Shown: one piece after another, positions 41,319-55,799 of the stretch
Position numbering within the stretch: the first letter of the stretch is position 1
Layout of the letters: every line of letters starts with the position of its first letter
NCBI RefSeq assembly: GCF_033807715.1
Contig: NC_084592.1
Span: forward strand, 23,321,501 to 23,385,500
Length of the DNA stretch: 64,000 nucleotides
Direction of reading: 5' to 3'
Source of the DNA: Cololabis saira
Taxonomy: Eukaryota; Chordata; Actinopteri; Beloniformes; Belonidae
Notes under the pieces: generated by a model
Databases searched by the model: none
The model's input: the letters and a program-made list of their open reading frames with translations, nothing else
Told to the model about the DNA's origin: nothing
Translations under genes and position numbers: made by a program

Positions 41319-43399
41319 TTAATTTGATGAACATGAGCTGTGGTGTGAGGGGACCCTCAGATCCTCAGAAGCGGCGACAGTCTGTACAACTTTTCCTATT
41401 TAACGAGAGGCTGCCCAACAAACGAAGAATACAAGGAATGTTGCACACTTTCCACATTCACTATGTCTAAATAGGCTGGCCAGCCATAGTCGTTCTTCTT
41501 CTCTTTGACACAAATAATTTGTCTGAATACTTTGAATTCAACTTTGATTTCCAGGGGGCAGGGCCAGCGGATGAAGAAACTGCTTCTGAACGCCACTGGC
41601 CAGGCAAACAACCAATCAGAGAACAGAATCATGTGACGTAATCAGACTAGAATCACATTCTGTTCCCATTGTTACTATTTTGAGTAGTGGCGCTTCCCCC
41701 TTTGGTACGTTTTAGACCAGTGGAAATGGCTGTGAATGGGAAACCCCTGTCACAAGAGAGAATTTTTGTGAAGTGGATGGGTATTCGCCATGTTGGTCTA
41801 CTTCACATTTACTTTTATAAGCTTTACATATATGTGAGTCTACATGTGCAACTGATTGTGTCGGTGTGTGTTTCAGTTTCTCTGAAATGTGAGGTGGGTC
41901 ATTCTTCCTGCCACTAATTTTAAGGTCACATTGTTCTGTACTACCTTGTGTCCAATCAATAGCAGAATTGCAGCACAGACCAACCCTTACAGTAACTGAA
42001 ATGCACTCTATACTCCCCTGCAGTTGAAAAAGGATAGAGCTGATGTTGTTGGGACATTCGATTGTTATCGGAGTAGAATTAGTTTATAATACTAATACTA
42101 ATATAACTAATAATAGTTTACTGAAATCTATTAAGAAAGATACTGGCCTCATGACAAAATATTGTTTCCAGTATCTTTTACTTTTGGTAAACAAAAAAAA
42201 AACTTGTATTTATTTGTAATTTAAAGGATTCTTTAATACTGGCTCAAGCTGCTCTTCACCTCTCTTGAAATGGCAGTGAAAGTGCTCAAAAATATTGATT
42301 TATGGGTCCTTCTTCCCCGATGCACCAGAGAGCTCTGAGGTTACCACATACTGTACAAATAAAAGCTTACTTGAGAAGAAACTGCTGGTGGGATTCAGGC
42401 TGTTGAAACAGGGCTGATTTTGAACTAAAATTCTTTGTAAAAGCTTAATAAATTAATAATTAAAAAAAAATGCAATTAAAACAATCTTGTAGCACTGAAA
42501 GACTGTTTGTACAGACGTCTTCTACCTGCCATCATGAGGTACCCAATTTTGCAAACTATTGTCAAAGGATGCAAAGGAATGAGAGTTCATGGCCAGAGTG
42601 TTAGAACCAGAGGCCATGAACTCTCCTCCCTGTGCATCTATTGACAGAAGTTTGTGTAACATCGGTGGTCAACTTGTACAGACATATAACAAGCCCAGTA
42701 ACAATGGCAGCTGTGTTCCCTATGATGTAAAGTCCTGCGGATGGATGAAGCTGCAGTAACCCCCGATGAGATCTTTCCAACCATAACTGTTCCTAAAGAT
42801 GGCAAAGAACGTCTGGTATGGCATTAGTGGCTTAAAATGTGCAATTCAACCCCTAAACACTGTTTTCTTTACAGTTTATAATTATTTCTGCTCTCCATTT
42901 TTTATTGTAACAGTTCAATACAGTGATTGATCATTCTACCCAACACATGCTTCCTACCACTTTCTCATTCATTGTCCTTTTTTCGTTTTTAATTTTATGT
43001 TTTTTTTCCCTTTATCCCTTTTTTACCAAGCAGCTCAGCGCTGCATAAACACCAGTGAAAATCCAGTAAAGTAGCTTTGTTAGTGTTTAGTTAAGATATT
43101 GATTGCCTCACACTTCAATAGCTGCAACACAGAGGTCTTAAAACTGACAGAAGGAAACTCGTGTGCTCTCAGTCTACAGATTGAAAAAGTAGTTGTTCTT
43201 TTTTTGTTTAACAGGAGAAGAAGTCATACCATCATGAATGTTTTTCCTGCGTTGGATCAAAATAAATGTTACTGTAACATTCTTTCAATACCAAAGTAGT
43301 TTTTGTGTGATATGAGTTTTCTGGCTGAGTTTGTTAAAAACAGTCATAATGCTCTCTTTTCCCATTTTTTACCAGTATGGAATCTTGCCATGGAGACTT
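41319..43399. other. Intron 1, no gene; hairpin at 42581
   Basis: Apart from the 14-bp perfect hairpin at 42581-42625, no repeat family or domain is recognised. Short frames have no support. Confidence 0.45.
42581..42625. repeat. Perfect 14-bp inverted repeat with 17-nt loop
   Basis: GAGAGTTCATGGCC (42581-42594) and GGCCATGAACTCTC (42612-42625) are exact reverse complements. No target duplication is apparent. It might be a transposon remnant or a structured RNA in the pre-mRNA. Confidence 0.8.
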
Positions 43400-43913
43400 C
43401 TTCCTTCTAGAGAATACAGATGGTGGAAAAATGTTATCGTATTGGATCTCAATACTGCATTTGATACAGTTGGCATCAATATTTTACTTAAACGACCGGA
43501 GAACTGGGCGGGTCTTTGTGGAACTGGACTAAACTGGTTCAAAACATACTTAGAGAACGGGAAGTATTTTGTGTCAATAGGTAACTTTACATCTGAGCAG
43601 ACAAGACTCACATGTGGAGTTCCCCAAGGTTCCATCCTGGGACCTCTTCTGTTTAACATCTACGTCACTAGGAGACCGAGGCCCTGTACAGGCTTTTGGT
43701 AAATGCATTGAGGAGATTATTGACTGGATGTGCCACAACTCTCTCCAGTTAAACAAAAACAAAAATCAGGTAATTCTCTTTGGACCCAAAGAGAAATGAT
43801 TACAGGTCACTATAGAGCTTCATTCTATACACCTAAAAACTACCAACCAGGCCAGAAATCTGGGTCTAGTGATGGACTCAGACCTAAATTTGGAAAAACA
43901 CATTAAGGCCATA
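43400..43913 (+). pseudogene. L2/CR1-type LINE reverse transcriptase, 5' part of relic
   Basis: The frame shows VIVLDLNTAFDTV (RT motif A, with the catalytic Asp region retained), NWAGLCGTGLNWFKTYLENG, then LTCGVPQGSILGPLLFNIY (motif B region). After this the frame shifts: another frame continues EEIIDWMCHNSLQLNKNKNQ and VILFGPKEK, the thumb region. The YADD-type motif C that should lie between them is missing, so the enzyme would be inactive. The family copies RNA into the genome by target-primed reverse transcription. The copy is 5' truncated and continues at 44257 after an insertion. Confidence 0.85.
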
Positions 43914-43921
43914 ACAAAGTC

Positions 43922-44248
43922 TGTCAGGGTTTTGACATTTCCCCCAGTTTGAGTTTTAGTTCTGTCTCTCCTGTTTCCCATCTGCCCTGATTGTCTGCAC
44001 CTGTGTCTCGTTATCCCCTGTGTATATCTAGTCTTGTCTTTCCCCTGCTCCCTGCTGGTCCATACTGTTTCCTCCCTCCATGTGGCATGTCATGTTTTTG
44101 TGATTTTTGATCCTGTTTAAGTTCTGGTTTGGTCTGCCTTTTTTGGTCCTGCTCAGCAGCGCTTTTGGTTTTGCTGAATAAATCCTGCTTTGGTGAAAAC
44201 CTGCCTCCTGCTCTCCTGCGTTTGGGTCCTCAACAAACCGTAATCGTG
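43922..44248. mobile_element. 327-bp element inserted into the LINE relic
   Basis: ACAAAGTC occurs immediately before (43914-43921) and immediately after (44249-44256), an 8-bp duplication. Deleting the element plus one duplication restores the LINE frame (ITK-S-AYYHVKN). The left end reads TGTCAGGGTTTT; the right end reads TAATCGTG, or TGACA if the duplication is taken as 5 bp (AAGTC). It contains no intact transposase. It is a familiar type of short fish repeat (CTGCACCTGTGTCTCGTTA core). The 8-bp reading favours hAT, but the class is not certain. Confidence 0.7.
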
Positions 44249-44256
44249 ACAAAGTC

Positions 44257-44905
44257 AGCTTACTATCACGTTAAGAATATATCACGGTTAAAAGATCTGA
44301 TGTCTCAGTAGGACCTGGAAAAACTAGTCCATGCATTCATCTTTAGTAGGCTGGATTATTGTAACAGCATCTTTACAGGTCTACCTAAAAAGTCAGTTAG
44401 ACAACTGCAGCTCATTCAGAACTCTGCTGCTTGAGTTCTAACTAATACCAAAAAAGTGGACCACATCGTTCCAGCTCTGAGGTCTTTACACTAGCTGCCT
44501 GTTCCTCAGAGGATATACAGTATTTTAAAGTTCTGATGCTGGTCCTTAAAGTTCTGGATGGTCTAGGACTAAAATACCTCAGTGACCTTTGACCCAGTAT
44601 GAAACTTCCAGACCCCTCAGGTCATCTGGATACAGTTTTTTATCAGTTCCCACACACAGAGCCAGACATGGAGATGCTGCATTTAGCTTCTATGTTCCAC
44701 ATGTCTGGAACAAATTACCAGAAAGCCTCAGATCAGCTGAAACCCAAAGAACATTTCAACTACTGATTTTAAAAGATTTTGATCTATTGTTATTTTTTCT
44801 TCACGTTTTAAATCATGCTCTTTATGTTTTAATGTCTTTGTGAAGCACTTTCAATCTTCTTGTTGTTGAATTGTGCTATAGAAATAAACTTGCCTTCCCT
44901 AAAAT
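44257..44905 (+). pseudogene. L2/CR1-type LINE relic, 3' part and tail
   Basis: Continues the LINE from 43913: [20 protein letters not shown], then [11 protein letters not shown], and later SRPLRSSG, AAFSFYVPHVWNKLPESLRS and AETQRTFQLL, the hallmark C-terminal order of fish L2-type ORF2. Several stops and frameshifts interrupt it. The 3' end GTGCTATAGAAATAAACTTG is the usual untranslated tail of this group. It shares blocks with 29478-30045. Confidence 0.85.
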
Positions 44906-45819
44906 ATGGATAAATGCACTCAATACATCATTTTGCGTTATAAGAATCATGTGAAAACATTATTCCATTGCATCTGTCATGATTTGATGTTGAAATAACG
45001 GAGATGAAACCAACGTCTGTGTGGCTAATTTGAGCTTGAGGCAAAGTGGAATAAAGAGGCACATCCACAAGGCCCCTTGTGAATGTGCATGGCTGTGGCA
45101 TCAAGTCACCTGCACCATTGAGAATTAGCATTCGCCTCATTACCTCCCAAGAGCAGAACATGAAAACAATGAATGTAAAATCAGGTTTTCCTGATCACTG
45201 ACTCACCTCTGCAGAAAGCAGCTACCCTGCTGGTCCAATAAACTGAGAGTGCTAAGCAAATGTGCTCATTTGGAAAAAAATTAATCCCACTTACTCTACT
45301 GTTAGTGGCAAACCTCACATGGACTTCAGTTGGAAATATTTTGGTTTCAACATGAGATTGCATTGCACTATTGTTTTGACTGGATGCTGCTCGACGGCTG
45401 TAAGAATCTAAATTAGCTTTTTCCAGCTAAATGCATGTTTACAAGTCAACACACTGATGCACACGCATGCACACACACTCCAAAGCACTCTTACAAATAC
45501 ATACTCTGTTTCTCATGCCGTTGTTTATTGTGCCCCTCCGTAACTCGCACTCGCTGGAACTGGTGGCAGCTGCCAGCTGACATAAAGCTGCGTTAAGAAG
45601 TCCCGTCATTGTGCGTCTTTATGACCACTGTAAAGATATCGTCAGCTTTGCCTCATCCTGTCTTTCTTGAACGCCTGAGGCAGTGTAGATCGATTCTGAG
45701 GGACAAAGTCCACACAGTTGGCATCCCAAAGTTTTTTTTCTTTGTTTGTTTTTTTTTTCCAGCCAGCTGCAGTATATAACAAGAGCGGCCAGAAGAACAG
45801 AATAAGGACTAAAAACAAA
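44906..45819. other. Intron 1, no gene seen
   Basis: Ordinary intronic DNA; the reverse frames here have no domain. Confidence 0.45.
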
Positions 45820-45848
45820 ATGAATGAATGAATGAATGAATGAATGAA
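45820..45848. repeat. (ATGA)n microsatellite
   Basis: About seven tetranucleotide units. Confidence 0.85.
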
Positions 45849-46086
45849 AAACTTTATTTCGAACATGCTAAAAAATATAAATTTAAACCAAAGAACAATA
45901 GTTAAATAATAATCATGATAAATACAGTATAATACAAATCATAACAATTTTTCTTTTTTTTTTTTTCCTTTTTTTGCATGCTCGAAATGGAGCAGGGAGA
46001 AGTTAAAAAACGTATTTAGCCCTGCCCCGGTTATTTACAACACAAAATATAATTCGCCACCCTAAATTAAGCCGTATACATATACA

Positions 46087-46292
46087 CATACATACATACA
46101 TACACCTACATACATACATACATACATACATACATACATACATACATACATACATACATACATACATACATACATACATACATACATACATACATACATA
46201 CATACATACATACATACATACATACATACATACATACATACATACATACATACATACATACATACATACATACATACATACATACATACACA
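46087..46292. repeat. (TACA)n microsatellite, about 200 bp
   Basis: About 50 tetranucleotide units with one early interruption near 46104. The reverse Met-Tyr-Val-Cys frames are artefacts. Units this regular and short are not a CRISPR array. Confidence 0.95.
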
Positions 46293-49200
46293 TATTCATA
46301 TTCTCCATCTCTCTGAAACAGAGAGCTAACAGAGCTAATGGACTGTTTGAAAAATGAAGCTGACCAATGATAAGCACATGGAAAAGAAAGAAAAGGAATA
46401 TATTTAATAATATGTGTCATTCTTCCAACAAGGAAAGCCTAAGATAAACGCTGTGCCTTCATCTTCACACCACCCTTAACCAACCTTAATATAACCCTCT
46501 GTGAGTTTCAGAAGCAAATAATATTGATTTCCTTTAGTTTCTATTACCTGTTGCTTGCTTCACTAGTCCTAATAATACTTTGGCCACATTGAGTTTAATC
46601 TCATTAAAAATCCCATCTGCATTCTACATTGATAATCTGCAGAACAGACAACAAGCTTGTGCGAGTGACTCCCAAGGACGCAGTGAGAATGAACGATCAT
46701 TTAATCTTTCCGCAGCTACTACCAAAGGCCAACCTCCCCATCATGCAGAATGATCGCCTTTACAGATTGGTATGTCAACATATCTGGCAGTTTTCATCCC
46801 TAACAGCCAGTCACGCTAAATAATAGCTTGCGCCGGCCACCAGTTAGGATGCCATTTCTGCTATGGCAGGCACACTCGACGGAATATCTTGAGTTGTTTG
46901 TCACCTAGTTTGGGATGCTGCAACCCTCCTTGAGCACCCTGTGAGCCTCTCCTGGATAAAACTCATTATCCCAGTCTGCTGCTCTTCAGGAAACTCATTA
47001 TCCCATCCGTCACCAGTGGACTCCTAGACAACAGGATGAATATGCCCTCTCATCTTTTAATTAGATCGCTTTGCCTAGAGTTTGTTGGAGAACACAACAC
47101 CAGCCAACACCGCTAAATCAGCGATAATTATCTATCTAATATGACATGTTTGGTTTGACATTTGATACTGCTGTTGGTTATCATTGACTTCATGCTTGTG
47201 GCATACTCAAGCCCACCTTCACACAGTTGCATTGTTTACTTGTAATTGGAAAGCTGGTTGACTTTAGCTCAGTCATGACCTATGCCTTTCTTAATAAATC
47301 TTTTAAAACATTTTTTTTAACCATTTATATGTATATGTATGTATAAAGCAGAACAAAGGCATGAACAAGTACCGATAATTACGACATTATCACGTTTATT
47401 TTTGACAATAATACACGTTACAAGACTAGAAAACACTTGAGGCTAGACAGGGGGGCCCCAATCTGACCTTCGTCACAGCATTGGTGGGCATTTGTGGGAT
47501 GCCGGTTTGCATTACGACCCATAATGAACTGTGACCACAAGTTGTTGGGTAGATGGATGGCCTCTGGTTCCTCAGTCCCATCACCTCCCACTACTTCACT
47601 CTCTCCCTTTTCCTTTCTATTCTAACCCTCCCATTCATCCATCCTCTGCCAAACGGATGTCTAATGACAATGGAGGGCCTTTGGACGACTCGGAGAATAG
47701 ATTATTGACTGGGACCAGAGATTTACGCTGGAGCCACGGGTCCAGGCGGCCCCGGCGGAGATAAATGGGACATGTAATTGAGTTTTGTCACTGGGTTGTG
47801 TTGGAGTGGCTACGGCCAGAGGTACAGCCATGGTGGCAGCTGGGTGGATGGTGACTGTGTGTGGGGGGTGAGAGACATGAAGGTTTATGAGCCATACAAA
47901 GTCGCTCTGCTGGGTCAGACAGAGGGCAGTTGGGTGCTATAGTTGTATAGATGTCAAGACAATGTCACAAAAGATGGAAAAAGGGGGGAGAAAAATTGCC
48001 TTATAGAACTTAACAGACCATATTAAGAACAGAGGATTCATTCAGGACAGTGCCAGGATGGGACTTCTTAAATTTGATTCAATGCTCTGTGGTAACTGGT
48101 TTAAATAATTGAAAGTACCCGCTGGACAGTTTACACTTTTGTTGCTGCTGACCTTGTCCCATACAAAGAGCTCAGCAATTTCCTCAATAAAGGAATGTAA
48201 ATTAGCACTTCATCAATGTAAAGTGTGAATCAATGCAAATAAATGCTTGAAAAAAGGAGCAGGCAAGGAAGATATCAAATTGAAACAACAGCCTGTTATT
48301 TGTCTGTCTCAGATGTTTGTTTGGATTCATTTCAATATGAAATAAAAAAGACAAACAATGGAGTTTAAAAAAGCAAGTTTATGAAAACCTTTTGTTGCAA
48401 AAAATACTGCTAATAGCTACAATCTGTGCAAAAGAAAGGAGGAATATTGCATTCGATTGCTTTTATGTTGCTGTCTGTGTCATGTGAAATAAGTTTGTAC
48501 TTTGAAGTATAGTTTTTAGACAACTTCTGTTATCGTAGGTGTCATCATCCCCCTCTGCAACACTTCCAGATCTGTGAAGATAGACTTTGGTTTTAATTTG
48601 ATGCAGAGTTCAGATGGGATTTAGACCAGTGGTAAAAGATGCATGGTTTGAGGTGGACCAAATCTCCAGGAAATGAACGTAAGTCAGTGTTTCCCAGTAG
48701 TAAGGGAAGGGACTGTCTGAGCAGAGACTTGAGAGGGTGAAGGATTGAGGTCGGTGCTCACAGAATAACAATAAGATCCGTTACCTTTTTTTTTACTCAC
48801 AACCGCACCAACACCGGAGGAACACAATGATGTGACTACTATCAATATGTGTTTCATGGGATTTTTCAGGTGTTTTCATAGTAAAATAACACACACTTCT
48901 TCTGGTTATTTGAGGCGCATCAAAGGGAGCTTATCAAGCGAATCAGGATACTGTGTAATGTAATGCATGTTCTTTGGCAGTGTTTGCTTTATCACCTGGC
49001 ATGTCAGCCCCAACACGTGTGCTGCGGATATGAGGGGAAAGGATTATCTATTGGCCTACTGAGACCATATGAACAGACTATTCCCAAACTGTTCTGAAAA
49101 GAAACCAACACTGTCAGAGTGATGGCAGATTACACAACTAGCTTATCAATATTCATTACAATTGTACAGGTTATAACTATATAGAATAATTCCCTGACTG

Positions 49201-50460
49201 TGTAAAAGAAACGTTTCCTATGCTGTAATACTAGAAGTTAGCCCCTCCCTAGCTTTCCCACAGGGCTGTGATTGTACTCTAGCTGGATTGAGGCCAGGCT
49301 TTGACATGTGAATACAAGTCACAGGTGTTATTTCTCACCTTGATCCTCAATGGTCTTTTTGCTGCTCGGACACTTGGACAAGTACAACGACGAAGCTTCA
49401 AGCTTTACAGACACTTTCTAAAATCCCAGTTAAGCTGGTGGACAAACACTGCAGAGAGCTCTTTTTGTGTAGTTACGTGTTCCACTAAGGGCCAAAAAAA
49501 AGTAAAAACAAAAAGCAGCCAAAAAACTAATAATTTCAGCTAACTGACAAAGTGTGGCTCCATCAGTGCAAGACAACAATACCGCTGAATGCCTTGGATG
49601 TGAGCCCAATTCAGCCTGGTTCAAGTGCAATTTTTGTGTGCAAGTCAAAGTAAGTAATCATGTATCTTTCTCAGTAATTCGGAAAAGCTTTTACCACACC
49701 AACATGACTAGATGTCATCAGGTCTTCAAATTTTATATTCACCTTCCATTTGCATCCTTCTCTTCAATGATAAGATTTGTTGTTGAGATACTCACTAGCA
49801 CACTGAACCCATATGGCATTTATTTATTTATCTGACAGACTTGATTTGGGCAAATTTTGCTCAGGATACAGGTAAAAATCTTTATTTTTACTTTATCTTT
49901 AACAACGTAACAGCCACAGCTTTAGTTGCAATGTGAGCTGCATGTATATCTAATCTGAGGATGAAGGGGATTTTCTAAAGAAAAATTTAGAGTGAGCACT
50001 AGCTCTTGCATGCATGAAAGTATGATACATTTTCTTCTCACAAGGTAAATAGAGGACTGGGCTTTGATTCATTCATCTATCTTGATTTTCACTCCTCTGA
50101 CCCATTTTAGAATGTATTTTCTACTTGTCAATTTCAATGTCTCTTAATAGACCTGATACTGGCTCTTAGTAAGGGAGAGATTATGGGAATGCAGTTACTT
50201 CTTGACATTAACCTATTTCATACAAGCATAAAAAAATCCAGCAGCCTTGCAGGAAGAAAACTTCTACTAGTTGCTGAGCTTGCTGAGTAACACCCTGTAT
50301 TTACGGAGGCCAATTGTGTCGTGATATTGACCACTTTCAGACTCGCCTGACTTTAATGAACTGTGAACTCGCACTATTGAAATCAAAGTCAATACTGGGA
50401 AATATATAATGAAATACAATGAGGTTTTATTTGTGAATTGAATCTTGCTGTGTACAGAGA
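46293..50460. other. Intron 1, no gene seen
   Basis: About 4.2 kb. A repeat-free, somewhat GC-richer part at 47640-47770 might be conserved. Frames at 46629-46823, 47531-47764 and 49301-49835 have no domain. Confidence 0.4.
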
Positions 50461-53400
50461 TTTGAGAAGGGCCAAAGGGCCAGCAAGCATGGACAGAAGA
50501 TCTGCAGATCTGACAGAAGATCTGAAGCGTGGACAGATCTGACTTCCCTGGATTGATTACTTCACGGTGTTCCTACATGCAGTTAACACTTTAGAGCAAT
50601 GTTGTAGAGAACAAGAACTGTACTGCTCATAAATTGTGGTACTTTTTTTGGTAAGTTAGCCATGTTCCTTAAGTTATTTCTTTACTTTTTGCTTAATGTT
50701 GCTTTGATAAAAAAGTAAATATTCATAAGTGTGGACCATGGACTAAAATAATAATAATAATATTAAATATTAATGATAATCCCTTTTATAGTGTATTTAA
50801 ACTTAGTCTAAAAGCCAAAAGCCTCTGAATATACTTTCCCATTTTTTTATCCATGGCAACTGAGGCACAGTTTGTATCATTTATTTATTTTTTCATCTGA
50901 CAGTGAAAAAATAACTAATTTGGCATGATAAGAAATCCTGGGTCCTCAGATCTGTAGTCAGATTCACCGGATGCTTTTATACTCTGCTGCCTCACTAAGG
51001 TGACTAAATGGGTTCCAGATAAAACTCCTCTTGCCTATGTCTCATTTTCTGTACTACTACCCAGCCACTGCTTGATCACCTAAGAAATCTGCCTTTTTTT
51101 TGTTATCGTTAGCTACGAGCTGATAGGGATTGCTTGTGCGTGCCCTCAAGACAAGTAGAGTACACACATGGAGCTGGTGACATCTCATGCATGAGTGCGA
51201 CTGTTGGAAATGCAATACTTTAGTCAATAATAGAGGAAAAATATACAGTATAAGTATGCAGCAGCTTTTTTAGACTGTTAAAACTGTGACAGTACAGTTC
51301 TATTTATTTTAAAGTCCTTAAGGGGTAGCACACACGAGTAGGCTAAGATAAATACCAACTGTTGTCAGTTCTCATTGGATTTAGATACTTGGATGAAGAT
51401 TTAACCCATCTGCTAAAATTATGCCACTGGAAAGATGTTGCCAGGCCAATGATGAGACTAGCTGATGTCTTCCTTGGCATGTCCAGGCAGTACATCCATT
51501 AGATTAACACCATTCATGATAACAGTCTGGCTACTGATCCGCAAGGGTCTACCAAGGGTGAGTGACCACACAGATTGATGGTGCAACAAAGCCAGTATAA
51601 ATACGTGACAGAGAAAGAGAAACGCTCACTGCTCTCTTCAGAGTGTCAAATGATTTATGTGTTTGTCGGATGCTGTTATAAAGAAAAAAAAAAGCCTGAC
51701 CACTGAGGAATTGTGAACTTATCCACTCTTACAGGTTCCTGCCATGAGCCACCGAGTAGTACCATCCTTCTGTCAACATCAAATATGAATCCCATGAAAT
51801 TTAATTAACCCTGATGTGTTTAAAAAAAATATTACTATAAAATCAGAACACAAAATGATCCCAGACCTATAAGCCCACCGTCCCTCATCAATCAGCAGCT
51901 CCTTCATGCCGTGTTCTCCTCAGAGGGAACAGAGAGGCAACTCAGTGCAGCCCGTGCTCTCCACACGGGGAAGATGTCATAATGATTTCAACAGATTCCA
52001 GCTGAGAAGAAAGGCGGGTTGGTGTATAATTGCAGACACCCCCGACATAAGTCTCTCGGTCTGCCTTTTGAGCTCAGCTCCCTTCAGGGTCATACACCAA
52101 ATAAAAAAAATACTCTAACTACTGAAGCCTCAGCCGACACATATCTCACTTTCTGAATGTAAAACTTTTTCTTGGAAGTTGATTTGTATAAATGCCTTGT
52201 CATTATATCTATCTGGCATACACCGTCGTTGACCTTTTAATGGATAACGCTTCATCCTCTTATCACATGGATTTGATTTATTAAATGTGCTTTGTGTGCC
52301 GGATACAATATGTGTTATATATTTTGTCAAAACATTCAAAATGTTCTTTCAGGAAAATAATTAGCTTCAGAATGGTTGAGACATGGTGGAAACTCACTCC
52401 TTTCACCGACATTTACTAAATTCACAAACGAGACCATATTTTTTGGGCCACAGTTACCATGTTGTGTATTTCCAGATTAGCCCGCGCAGTGAATACACAG
52501 TCTGTTAGGAGTATGGGTGTGTGAGATCTTGTGTTTATATAGTTTAGAAGATTTTATCTCCCTGGCACATCTCTAAATCCGTCTAAAATGTCAGTGTGGC
52601 TGAAAATCTTTCCATAACTCTGCACTGCAAATATCTCCTGGTATCTAGTCGAGTTCGATCATGGTAAAATTACTAGACAGGGCTTTGGGTAGCCCCAGAG
52701 CTAAAATGCTCAGCATCTTCACAGCGGATGTGTACGCCACAATCTCAGGCCAGTGTCATTTAAATTTGTGCGAGAGTCTCATGCTGCTTCTCATGTGTTG
52801 GTGGAAATTAACGAAAAATGTAGCAAGCTGCTATGACTGAAGATGTAAAGAAATGACTAAAAAGGGAGCTGCTGTACTGTATCTCAGACATTTCATCAAG
52901 ACCTCAGAAAATTGTGTCAACATGTGAAGTGATGTAGGCATTTTTGGGCCGCTACCAAAACTTTAACCGTAGTATTGTCAATTAATAAAAAAAATAAGTT
53001 TGAAAGAATTGGACAAAGTATGGTTTTGATGTGGGGTAAGAAAAATTATAGCAGACAAAGCCTTTGTCATTCTAGACTAAATGAACACACAAGATAAACT
53101 GCAGTAGCCTATAAAGAAAATGACTTGTAGTTCCTCAAACATACAGCATGCTATTTTTGCGTGAGTCCTGTTTGAAAGGTGTGTTTTAATGCTCATATGA
53201 AACCAGATACAATTTCTCTTTATCAAAATCAAAGTTAGCTTAACTGCTCTCTCTTTCTCTATCCATCATTCTCCTCTGTGGCACTTCTTCTTTGCCTCTC
53301 TGAACATTCACTGGATTTGGTTTATAATCGGTCTCAGGGGATTCCGCAGGAGTTTACTCAAAACCCCATCTGTTTAGCTAGCGAGCGAACCTGCTGAATG

Positions 53401-53708
53401 GGCCGCGTCCGTGTCTCGTGTTTACTGAGCTAAACTCGGGAACATGAGGGGAATTTTAGGGGAGCCGGAGTGCACATGTTGCAGGGAAAATACCTGGTTT
53501 GTCGGTATAAATTGTGTAAAGGTGATACCACAGGCTTTGTCACACCACTTACATAGCCCTGTTCAGACATCATTGAAATGATCATGCGTGGTTTGAGCTG
53601 TCTTTATTTCCAAGACCTGGAAATTCCTTTTTGTGGCTTTGTTGTAAAGGTATGAAATTATTTCAAAAAAACCCACAGCAATACAACACACTTACTGTAT
53701 ATATGTAC
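50461..53708. other. Intron 1, no gene seen
   Basis: About 3.2 kb of AT-rich DNA, with an AGATCT-rich patch at 50498-50540. Frames at 51906-52118 and 52130-52339 have no recognisable domain. Confidence 0.45.
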
Positions 53709-53710
53709 AT

Positions 53711-53767
53711 ATACTCACCACGTTATTAGGTATGACAAGTGTGTCTAATAAAGTGGCAGTGAGTTTA
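53711..53767. mobile_element. Minimal Tc1-end palindrome (two terminal repeats with no interior)
   Basis: ATACTCACCACGTTATTAGG on the left and CTAATAAAGTGGCAGTGAGT on the right are the two ends of a known fish Tc1-like element type (ends like ACTCACCGGCCACTTTATTAGG). They are joined with only a few bases between. All transposase DNA is gone. Confidence 0.65.

Positions 53768-55799
<2,032 letters not shown>

Noticed and set aside
46087..46292. Regular array that could be mistaken for CRISPR or a protein repeat
   Set aside because: The unit is a plain tetranucleotide with no spacers; Met-Tyr-Val-Cys frames are repeat artefacts.
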